Shown here: positions 47,077-56,537 of the stretch, in pieces | Layout: each line of letters opens with the position of its first letter | Numbering within the stretch: position 1 is the stretch's first letter | NCBI GenBank assembly: GCA_016081115.2 | Contig: CM071932.1 | Span: forward strand, 58,249,639 to 58,313,638 | Length of the DNA: 64,000 nucleotides | From: Rehmannia glutinosa | Taxonomy: Eukaryota; Streptophyta; Magnoliopsida; Lamiales; Orobanchaceae | Reading direction: 5' to 3' | Notes under the pieces: model-generated | The model's database searches: none | Told to the model about the DNA's origin: nothing | Seen by the model: only the letters and a program-made list of their open reading frames with translations | Made by a program: the position numbers and the translations under genes

Positions 47077-47078
47077 TT

Positions 47079-48550
47079 TGTAAGTCCAAGCGGCTACGAT
47101 AATCTGAGGGGGGTGAATAGATTATCTCCATCTTTTTCGATTTCGCCCTCTTTTTATAATCAATGCTCAAACACAATAATAAAGGTGCGGAATGTAAACA
47201 ACACACGCCGATTTAAAGAGGTTCAACCCACCTAGGGCCTAATCCTACTACCCCAAAGATATCCTGGGGATGGATTTCAAAGAAAAAGAATTTTATTAAT
47301 TACCAAAATTAATACAAATTCAACTTACAACACCTTGAAGAGCACCACACTCTTCTTCAACACCACCTTTGAGATTACCACAATCTCTTCTTGAAGATTA
47401 CCACAATCTCCAACGGCACCTTGTGAAGATTACCACAATCTTCAACCTTGAAGAATACCAAATTCTTCAACACCTCAATAAGAAGATCACCACAATCTTC
47501 TTGCACCTATCACTTAGATCATCCAAGTGTGTTCTTACCACAAGAGCACTCACAAGGATATCTTGTGTTTGAATGATAACCAAAAATCAAGATTACAACT
47601 CAATAATGAATAATACAATTTGAGTGCAAAGTGTAATAAAAAATAGCCTAGACCTCAAAGATGTGAAAGTGATAAGCTAGGCAAATTTACAACAAGAATA
47701 ATGACAATGAAAGACCAAGTATTTGCTTGAAGTGTATCTTGTTGTGTTGTATATCAATTGTTGTGTTGGTTGCTCCAAAACTTCCTCTATTTATAGGAGA
47801 TGATTGATCAAGCATAGGCTCCTCTTGGGGATAGAAAATCTACAGAAAAATACAATTAAAATCAAGAATATAGTGTTATTTGAAATCAATCCCACAATTT
47901 AAGGAAATGTGTCTGTGTCAAACGGTCATATTTTTTTGTCATTATACAGGCGGCTGATGCATCGTCGCACGTAAATAAGAGAAATAAGAACACTTTGAAA
48001 ATTTCAACAGGCGATCGGTCGACATAGGCTTAACCAGGTCCGACCCCTGTCTCAACCTGGTCCCCCCTAACTTAAAAATGAAGAGGTTTTGTTCTGTTTC
48101 AACATGAAACATGCAGTACTGCCGTCGACCATCGATGCACCGGCCAGTCGACCCGACCGCCTTTTTTTACTTCCGTCTCATTTTCTGTTTCTAAAAACAT
48201 CTTCGGTGCACGGTTGCCCTATAGGGGCGGCCAATTCGACCACGAGACAAAATGTTGTCCAATTTTTGTCGAAAAAATAAAACTCAAGAAATACTCAAAA
48301 TTTAGTAAAAACATTTTAAACCGATCGAGAGTATTTAGACAACATTTAGGAACCTTGTTTTAGAGAGAAAATCCATTAACATAAATCATTAAAATTGTTG
48401 TCCATTGTTATCAAGAATAAACTTGAGGAAATACTCCTAAAATATTAAAACCATTTTAAATCATTTAGGAGTATTTAGATAACCTTTAAAAACATTGTTT
48501 TGGTGATAAAATAAAATCATCAAAATTAAGATAAAAACATGTATCAAACA
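47079..48550 (-). repeat. 5' LTR of Sirevirus-type element 2
   Basis: 1472 bp, complete, with TG...CA ends. Hairpin array at 47337-47567, TATA box at 47788-47795, GC-rich palindrome cluster at about 47945-48240. Confidence 0.9.
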
Positions 48551-48736
48551 AAATGGACTTTTTAGAATGGACTATTCAAAAAGCCTCCAATTCTCACATC
48601 TCTAGAACGGACTTTTTGGAGAAACGACTTATCCAAAAGTCCATTCTAAATTAACCACCAAATATGAATTATTATTAAAATGGACTTTTAGATCCAAAAG
48701 TCAATTTCATAAGTGCTCTCAAACAAGCACTTAGTA

Positions 48737-49260
48737 AATAATACTTTTATAAGAAAAATAATACTTTTTGAGTAAAAATGATACTTTTCAAGTAAACACT
48801 AATACTTCTAAAGTGATTAACAAGTAATAATTTTTAAGTAAAACAATTCTTTGTTCAAGTAAAAAATAATAGTTTTAGATGAAATCATATATAATTTTAA
48901 AAGATGCAAAAGAATTAATTAATACTATTACACTACAAGTAATACTTTTTGATTAAAAATGATACTTTTCAAGTAAACATTAATACTTCTCAAAGGAGTT
49001 AGTAAGTTATAAATAATAAGTAAAAATTATTATTTTTCAAGTAAAAAGTAATAGCTTTAAAGGAAATAGTATATAATAATAAAATATATGATAAGTAATT
49101 TTTGTTCAATAAAAAGTAATTTTTTAATACAAAGTAATACATTATTTTTCCGAGTAAAAAGTCGTACTTTAAAAAGGAATAGTAATTAATAATTTTAAAG
49201 TAAAAAGTAACAAGTTTAAAGGAAATAGCAAATAAGTTATTGAAATTTTAATATATAGGT
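48737..49260. repeat. AT-rich degenerate tandem repeat, third block
   Basis: Continues the array of 39956-40787 beyond the MITE, with decreasing similarity to the right. Confidence 0.65.
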
Positions 49261-49730
49261 GTTCGTGTAAATTTCTTAATTAATGTATTTAATTTAATAC
49301 AAAAGTGAGATAGGGATAAAATGTGATATTTAGATTTTACAGGTCTTGGTCTACAAATATAATAAAAATAAAGTCGGAAAAATCATCAAGTTAACTTCTT
49401 TTATTATTTTTTTTACATCATTAGGTGCTTATTAGGAGTGGGTAGCTAAGATTGATCACTTTATATTAATATTTCACATTACTACGAGTGGAAGTTGTCC
49501 TACCAAGTAATTAAAGATAAAAATAAGAAAAAGGGGGGGGGGGCGGGGGCATATGGGGAATGGTTGGGTCTAATACGTGGTCAATTGAGAGCTGAGACAA
49601 AACAAATATAGCACATATTTGCCACCGCTTAGTTGATAGAGAGATAGGGCGTATTGTACTGAGCATGCAGAAAATTACAAGTTTGCCACCTAGGTTAGTT
49701 CTTCAATATTGCATAAGCGGTCTTGGGTAT
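49261..49730. other. non-coding stretch with a G-run
   Basis: AT-rich. A run of nine to ten G lies near 49532-49546. No gene was recognised. Confidence 0.45.
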
Positions 49731-49872
49731 AGATCTGTCTCACGGATTTAGATTTGTGAGACCGTCTCACACAAGTTTTTGGCCTAACTATTTAATTTTT
49801 CCAAATTGTAACAAGGGAAATTTGGAAAACACAAAAACTTATATGAGACTGTCTCACGGATCTAGACGGATC
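49731..49872. mobile_element. palindromic MITE-like element
   Basis: The arms share AGAT(C/T)(C/T)GTGAGAC followed by GTCTCA-A-AAGTTTTT in inverted orientation (49731-49780 and 49832-49872) around a 50-bp centre. The arm itself contains the small palindrome GTGAGACCGTCTCAC. No ORF and no clear target duplication. Confidence 0.6.
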
Positions 49873-50362
49873 CTCAAACCCGAACCTGAACCCGCTTTCC
49901 ATGGATCAAAAGTACCCAGCCCCAGACCCGCCCCTATTTTCTCTCTCTATTCTATTTTCTCTTTATATTCTCTTTTCGAAACCGATCGAAACTCTCTTGA
50001 AATCGATCAAAATCGTCCGATGAACCACTCAAAACTGTCCGTTTCCTCCCTATTTTTGTGATTTTCGATGTGCGTATGTTCATATTGTTCACGGTGATTC
50101 CAAGTTTCACGGAAAAAAACCAGGTATTTCTTCAATTTAAAGTTTTTTCCTTCGTTTTTCTTTTTGTTTCTCTTCGATTTTTTTTTTATTTGAAAGTTTT
50201 TTATGGATTTTTGGTTCTCTAAACCAGGTATTGTAGGTTTTAAATTTGATTTGAGCATTTAATTTATGTATGTTAGGGTTTAAATCGAGTTCGTTTTTTG
50301 TTAGGGTTTGTTTTGAACATGTATTTTTACCTAAAATGTATACTAGGGTTTTAATTCTATCA
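49873..50362. other. non-coding stretch, nothing recognised
   Basis: Pyrimidine-rich on the plus strand (49930-50000), then T-rich. It could be a leader sequence, but no following ORF supports that. Confidence 0.35.
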
Positions 50363-50636
50363 TGTGTTTTAGATGTATTTTAGGTTTATGTAGTTCGTAT
50401 GTGAAGTAACATTGTATTTATGTAGTTCGTATGTAAATGTATAGTATGACTTTTGCCCTTACAAGTATTACTTTTTGTCGTAAAAGTATCGGTTGTTGTA
50501 AACAAAGTATTACATGTGTTTTACATATATTTCGAGTTTTATGTAGTTCCTTTGTGTATGTATAGTATCACTTTTGCCCTTACAAGTATTACTTTTGGAC
50601 GTAAAAGTATCGATTATTGTAAAACAAAATATTACA
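50363..50636. repeat. tandem duplication, two units of 152 and 122 bp
   Basis: Both units run from TGTGTTTTA through TTTATGTAGTTC, GTATAGTAT-ACTTTTGCCCT, TACAAGTATTACTTTT and GTAAAAGTATCG to ATTACA. They are followed (50680-50755) by short AAAAGTATCACTTTT-type repeats of about 22 bp. Confidence 0.7.
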
Positions 50637-50799
50637 TGTGTTTTTTATTATGATGTTTACATAATTTTGTAATGCGATGAAAAGTATCACTTTTTATATA
50701 AAAATATCACTTTTCATATAAAAAGTATCACCTTGTATGTAAAAAGTATCATGAGTTTTGTAATGATATAATGCTCCATATATTTTTGTAGTGAAGTAC

Positions 50800-51447
50800 A
50801 ATGGCTGATGAATCAACAATCGTTCCTGTTACTGAGAAGGGAGTAAAATAATAGTGCAGATTCGAAAATATGTCCGTTGAAGAGATAGACATATGTTTCA
50901 AATGTCACTCGTAGGTTGTTGGCATGTCTTGTCCTTGCAGCATTAATGAGGATTGTACCATGAGTTTAATGCTCTGCAATCTTTCATTGATCTCTGCAGG
51001 TTTTTAGGTACATCTCATTAGTTCCTTGCTTTTTGCACTCTTTCAGCAAAACAACTTTATTGCTGGCAGCATGACACATGACTATTTCAGAAAACCTTGA
51101 CTTGTGTTGACAACGGATCTCTATCGACTTTCTTCAAGTCTTATGTCATTGCATACCCTTTGACATTCGATTCCAATCATTTTAGAATAACTTAGTCGGT
51201 CGGTCACCGACCGAGATAACTTTTTTCATCACTTGATGATCCTTCATTTGGCTTCACACAGCTGACACACAACTGTGTCTTCTCTTCAATCTTCAGTCGA
51301 CTCTTGTACTCTTCAACTTAGCTGACTCTAACTCAGCTCATACAGTCCTATCTATTACAAGTTGAATTACAAGGAAAATGGGGTGCCAACTTCCTATTCT
51401 AAGTTTTACATGGCATCACCAAAATCTAAACATAAATTTTTCTAACA
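50800..51447 (-). repeat. copia-type LTR fragment (probably Sirevirus-like), start unclear
   Basis: The minus strand from 51447 begins TGTTAGAAAAATTTATG and directly follows a purine tract (51448-51462), as a 3' LTR would. The inside has the GC-containing block CGGTCGGTGACCGACCG (near 51200). No partner LTR is in the window and the left end cannot be fixed. Confidence 0.5.
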
Positions 51448-51707
51448 ATTTCTCCCTTTTTGATGATGCCGAAACTTAAATAAATACAACAAAGTAAATA
51501 GTGCAGTAATAAAGAATGTATGCGTGAAATATGTCAATTTCATTGAACATATCATTCTTGTAATTTACAACGCACTTTACAACGTTTTTACAAAGTATAT
51601 CCTATACACTGTATCAAAACTATACTATCTATACAAATGTACCGGAGCTTATTAAATAGAAACAATATACATGTATCAGAGCTATGAGGATTTAGTACAA
51701 ACTTACA
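51448..51707 (-). mobile_element. polypurine tract and 3' internal remnant next to the LTR fragment
   Basis: Minus strand AAAAAGGGAGAAAT before the LTR, preceded by GGCATCATC, a phrase common before the tract in Sirevirus-like elements. About 250 bp remain before a Mutator-like element begins. Confidence 0.5.
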
Positions 51708-51716
51708 AATTTGTAT

Positions 51717-54133
51717 GGGATAATTTCAGAAGTAGTGCCCCAAGTTTACCTACTTTTTTGTTTTTGGTACCCCATGTTCCCAACTCATCAAAAAATGGTC
51801 ATCAACGTTACACTTTTTAATCATTGTTGCTACCGGCCGTTAGTTGACCATCAACTATGACTGGGTAACCTGCTACAACAGGTAAAGATGAGTAAAAAAA
51901 TTCAAATACCTTTTTCCTTTATTTTCACTTGTTCTTTAATTTCTAGAACCTTAAATCCTCAATTAACTCTTGAAAACAAAAAGTAAAAACACTAATTATG
52001 TTATGAAAGAGAATATTTATTAATTCGTAACTAATATATATATTTTTTTTGAGAAACTAATATATTATATTTGCTAACACTTATTAATAGTTTTAATTAA
52101 GATAATTAAATAACAAATTAAAGGACCCAATGACGACGTGGATAAAATAATCAACTACAAAATCAATTTCTAATTAATCAATTAACTAATTAATTATTCT
52201 TTGAGAAGTAGAAATACCAATAATAATTCATAATAATTAATCATTATTTAACAATTAACATTTGACATTATTGTTTTACAAACTAAATTAAAATAATATA
52301 AAATATATATTTTATTAAATTAGTATGTGTTACTTAAAAGTTAAAACTTAACTAAAACAGTTTGATTTCAAATAAATTTTAATTATTATTTTTTGATAAA
52401 ATTTTGTATTTAACTTATAACTAATAAGAGCATCTACAATGAAGGACATTTGGAAGGGATATTTCTCCAAATGTCCCCACAAAATGTCCCAACACCATTG
52501 TGAGAAGAAATATACTGCTGATGTGTAAATGCCCGGGCATAAACTAAGCACCGGGCGTTTGAGAATCATAAGAAAACAAAAAAAGTTGCAAGAGAAAAGC
52601 GTGTAAAGCACACTGCATTACTTCCAGCGCGTTCAACGCACGCTCGCTTGGGTGAGGAAAAGAGGTGGGGCCACCTGGTGCAAGATGTTCATTCCTTTTT
52701 TTAATAGTTTAAATGTATTTTGGCTTTTTTAAAAGAGTACATCCGTTTGTTACTCTTTGGCTTTTTTATCAAAATGTATTTTATTTTGAAAATAGTTCAA
52801 CCATTGTGTTTTAAAAATTATTAAAATGATTTTTGCCATTTTGAAAAGATTAGTTGATGTGTTTTTTCCACTTAACGTTTGTAATTTCTATAGTTGTAAT
52901 ATATGGCATTTATCTATGTTGTACTATTTCCTTTTAAATTTATTAAAAAAATCAAAAGATTAAATAATTGTACTAGATATTTGTCAAAATATGTAAATAA
53001 ATTTAATATAAATTAAAAATATTAAATTAAAAGATGATTGTCAAAATGTGTAAATAAAAATTAAAAAAGTAATAGCGGGGCCCATAAATATGTGGTTGGT
53101 GGAATATTTGATTGTGGGATTTAGGATATTAGAAAAGTGAGATATTTGATTGATGATGTGGATCAATGGGATCACAAATATTTGGGACAAATATACCCAC
53201 TATTGTGGGTGCCCTAATTAGAGAGTCAAATATTGTATTAATTGCATTGAGAAAATAACTTTTTTTTATCATACCTTGAGAAAATAACTAAGAAAACAAA
53301 ATAATATTTATGACAAAGCAATGCCATTTATTCTCCTTTTATCATTCTTTAGCTCTTTCCACCTTCTTCTTCATCTTAACCATTGTACCAGACCACGCTT
53401 GCGTGTTCGAATAGGAAGAACCCAGAAAAAGATAGAAATGGTGGGGGAAAGTTCTAGATCCTCAATTAAATAAAAGACAGATTCTGTAAATTAAGGTTAA
53501 CAATGGCATTAAAGAAACGAAAGAGTCTGTAAAATATGTAGAAGGAACGTTCTCAACCACTTTTGAGTTTCTCTCACTAGAAAGAAGAGAACGGTGAGTC
53601 AGGGGCACAAGATAGACAAAAGTGGAAAATCGAAGAGGATCAAGACGCAGCGTCACCTAAAACTCGTTTCATATTCATCCAATGCCTTGACAAACTCCAA
53701 ACCCATATATCTACTCCCAAAACATCAAACGAAAGCGTATACGAAACATTTCCTCAATCGGTGTTGAGCAGAGAAGGGTAAGAAATCAAGATTGAGGCAC
53801 TAGTAGCTGATGAGTTCATCGACTTGTGATAATATTTGACACAATTAAGAGACCTAGGGTTTAAGGTTGGGGATCAAAATTGGGGAATAAGAGATTTGAA
53901 CAAGAAATTAAGGAAAATCACCTACAAATGTTTAAGCCATCGGTCAATTAGGATTTGCCCCCCCTCAACCCACAATTGCAGGTCAAACTGCTGGTTTTTA
54001 ATAGTCAACTAACGGTTAGTAACAACAATGATTAAAAAGTGTAACGTTGATAACTATTTTTGATGAGTTGAGAACATGAGGCACCAAAAGCAAAAAGTAG
54101 GTAAAATTGGGGTACCATTTATGAATTTATCCC
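51717..54133. mobile_element. Mutator-like element, 2.4 kb, with perfect 9-bp duplications
   Basis: Inverted arms of about 125-140 bp: left from GGGATAATTTCAGAAGTAGT (51717), inverted right from GGGATAAATTCATAAATGGT (54133). Both run through ACCTACTTTTT, CAACTCATCAAAAA and TTACACTTTTTAATCATTGT. Nine-base flanks AATTTGTAT at 51708-51716 and 54134-54142 are identical. No transposase motif was found. The inside carries a PIF/Harbinger-like element and about 700 bp of unassigned sequence (53220-53950) that could be a captured fragment. Confidence 0.85.
52428..53214. mobile_element. PIF/Harbinger-like non-autonomous element with TAA duplication
   Basis: Ends GAGCATCTACAATGAAGGAC and inverted GGGCACCCACAATAGTGGG, with TAA on both sides (52425-52427 and 53215-53217). 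The end type and the 3-bp duplication fit PIF/Harbinger. 787 bp, no ORF. It is nested in the Mutator-like element. Confidence 0.7.
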
Positions 54134-54176
54134 AATTTGTATTTACAACTAAGTAAAATATATTTAAAGGGGTTTT

Positions 54177-54935
54177 AGCCGTCTTCAACACCTCGGCTGC
54201 TTCCTTCTTTTCTCATCTTCTTCAGCTCCCTTCCTCTTCCTATCTTCTTCTTCTCTTCTCTTTTTCTCATAGGCTCTTTTAGCAGCAGGATCCTCCCTTC
54301 TCTGCTTTTCTTCCCATTCACGCGTGAGCCTCTCATTTTCACTTCTTACCTTTTTCTAGCCTCCTCATTCTTCCTCTCCACTTCAATATTTGCAAGTGTG
54401 TCATACTCGGCCAAAGAGTTGACTCCTTCTTCTTGTGGATCAACATACATTACATCTTTGGGTCTTGGGCCGTGGTGGAGTACCTCTGCATCTTCCACCA
54501 CTTCCAAACCTTCCCCTTCCTCGATATGACTCGAGCTCCTTCTCTAGAAGTATACTTACAGAGTCTTCCCGGTCATTGATCAAGCGAACTCTAATGCATT
54601 TTAGGCGATTTGCATAAGTCGAGTCCTTTCTCCCAAGATCAAATCCCACGCTTGTGGTAGAGTCATTGTCTTGAAGTAACCTTCCCAGAACTAGAGTTTG
54701 AAATTCCTCTAGTGATCTAGGTTCGAGATCCTCAGACGGCATCGTGATTTCTCGAGTGGGTCTTACACCGGGAAATCTTTCAATAAATCACCGGTGAGGT
54801 CATCGTACTTTGCTTTATATCTTTTATCCTCTCGGTGTGCTTCTCAGCTACCTTGCCGAACTCAGCTTCAATGGCTTTTCTTAACTGTTTAACTACCAAA
54901 TCAGCTTTCTCTTCTACGGACAACTCTTTCGGTAG
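54177..54935 (-). pseudogene. C-terminal part of an unrecognised coiled-coil ORF, left of the Athila-type insertion
   Basis: Starts at the Athila-type element border with LPKELSVEEKADLVVKQL, then an alpha-helical stretch (KAIEAEFGKVAEKHTERIKD). After two frameshifts it reads ITMPSEDLEPRSLEEFQTLV, a Gly/Arg patch, and AEYDTLANIEVERKNEEARK. It ends in a strongly charged KR/E repeat. It joins the right-hand part (62363-64000) when the LTR element is ignored. No known domain was recognised. Frameshifts indicate decay. Confidence 0.55.
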
Positions 54936-56522
54936 TGATCGCGAAATTATTACCGCAAGCGTACGGTGTCAAGTTTTAGTATAGTTTTGAAAGTAAGGTT
55001 ATCGTCTCCACATGGATTGTTATCGAATTTTATACTAAGTACTATAATTAAAATATCTTAACTCTATCTAGAAATCGAAAAGAGATGATGATTTATTAAA
55101 CTAAAAATAAAACTAAAAATAAGCAAACAATTAGTTCATACAATTAATCAAACACTTAAAAATGAATTATAGAGGGTTGATTTCACCTTGTTATCCCCTA
55201 TGTTTTCAATCCAGTTCATTAATCACAAGTTATTAATCTATAAGACAATATTCCTACCGTTTATCACTTCCTCTCTCGAGTGCCAAGTGATTCTAGGTTC
55301 CAATTTCTGATTTCGATATCTCTATAAAAATCATAAACTAAACCCTAATACGCTCAATGAATATTCTATCACAAAGCTTGAAGATTCATAAATCTCTCGA
55401 TTCTATGAAACCCTAGGTTGTGCTATTCTATGGCCGGCGTTCAATTACCTCTCTCGAGCGTCAAATCAAACATGCCAAACAATCTAAATTATTGATCATA
55501 TAATCCGGATGCAATCAAATCAAAAAGCACAAATAGATTAATAATATGCAAATTTCATAAATCGAAATCAAAACATAGGTTCAAACGAAAGTTACATCAA
55601 ACCCCTAGAAATATAGGTTTAGCTCATAATGGATGTATAAAAACTCATGAAGAAATAATTATACATCTCAAGAATTCGACAAAGAAAAACAAAGAAAGAA
55701 TTGAGAAGAAAAGAGAAGGAATTCTCTCTGTGTCCACACGAGAAGTGCCTCCAATTGCCGTCCTAAACTCTAGCTCTACGTCTCTTGCCTTGCGTTGTGC
55801 TCAAAATAATGTCCGACCCCAGTCCCGTACGCCTCCGTGGTGTATTTATAAGTCGAGCCCTCTAAAACGCGTCAAAAGCCCAAGAAATAGAATCAGCCCA
55901 CATCTCAGCCGGTGTCGCGCGCTACAACGCTAGGAATGGCGCGCTGCAGCGCACCTGTGTATCGTCCATGCTGCCCGGTCACGCGCTGCGGCCCTTGATA
56001 TGGGCGCTGCAGCGTGCGCTCAACATCCTTATCAGCCGCATGACGTCCCCTGCTCCATCCCACAGCTGCCCTGCTGCTTGCCCATCGCGCGCTGCAGCGC
56101 GCTAGTCGTCGTCCTATTGTGGCTTGCTGTACACCGGTCGGGCGCTGCAGCCCCTTGGCCTGGGCGCTGCAGTGCCCTGAAGCCTTCCCTGCTGCTGTTG
56201 TTCGTCATCCGGGTACTGCAACCCTTTGACTTGGGCGTTGCAGCGCCCATCAATGTGCTACGTACTGTACTATTTTCCATCCCCGCGCTGCGGCGCTCGT
56301 TCTCACTCGATTTTTTTTTGTTTTTCAATTTCTAAAATGCGAGTTCCACCTTCCAAACACATTTTCACCATTTTTAACCAATTTCGGCTTCCAAGATCAG
56401 TCCCGATCCTCGAACGACAACAATTGACACAAACTCGACTCAAACGACACTAAAAATACCTGAAAACAATGCAAATCCCTAGTCTAGAATACTCAATATG
56501 TTGGTATAAAACCAACTTAACA
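54936..56522 (-). repeat. 3' LTR of the Athila-type element
   Basis: 1587 bp. 55900-56310 is very GC-rich, with about ten GGGCGCTGCAGCGCCC-like palindromes. The rest is AT-rich and nearly identical to the right LTR. Confidence 0.9.
55905..56310. repeat. GCGCTGCAGCGC palindrome array in the Athila-type LTR
   Basis: GCGCTGCAG, GGGCGCTGCAGCGC and CGCGCTGCAGCGCGC recur roughly every 20-60 bp. The right LTR has the same spacing, but many motifs read otherwise (for example GGTCTTTGCAGCGCC). Confidence 0.75.
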
Positions 56523-56537
56523 AATACCCCCAAACTT
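56523..56537 (-). promoter_or_regulatory. polypurine tract of the Athila-type element
   Basis: Minus strand AAGTTTGGGGGTATTTG ends at the LTR border, the usual Athila form. Confidence 0.8.

Larger units (their letters stand above)
40829..48550 (-). mobile_element. Sirevirus-type copia element 2: gag and RT remnants, minus strand
   Basis: Same LTR family as element 1, inverted: left (3') LTR about 40829-42267, right (5') LTR 47079-48550. Primer site at 47065-47076 and polypurine tract at 42268-42281. The inside has gag (45770-47057) and, unlike element 1, decayed RT pieces (43671-44640) but no envelope-like ORF. The outer end of the left LTR lacks about 40 bp, so target duplications are not visible. 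Confidence 0.85.
40796..48728. mobile_element. small MITE (about 210 bp) split by a Sirevirus-type element
   Basis: Left end CGTGTTTGGGAGCACTTATG (40796) and inverted right end GCTTGTTTGAGAGCACTTAT (48728). Perfect 8-bp flanks ACTTAGTA lie at 40788-40795 and 48729-48736, suggesting a hAT-type MITE. Only 33 bp remain left of the nested element and 178 bp right of it. The right part repeats AAAATGGACTTTT / AAAAGTCCATTC blocks. Confidence 0.75.

Noticed and set aside
50793..50880. ATG followed by a short transposase-like N-terminus (MADESTIVPVTEKG)
   Set aside because: Two stops follow within 20 codons and no further domain is readable.
56000..56335. Open frames of about 100 codons on both strands in the Athila-type LTR (also 61653-62142)
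   Set aside because: Produced by the GC-rich palindrome array, which has few stop codons.
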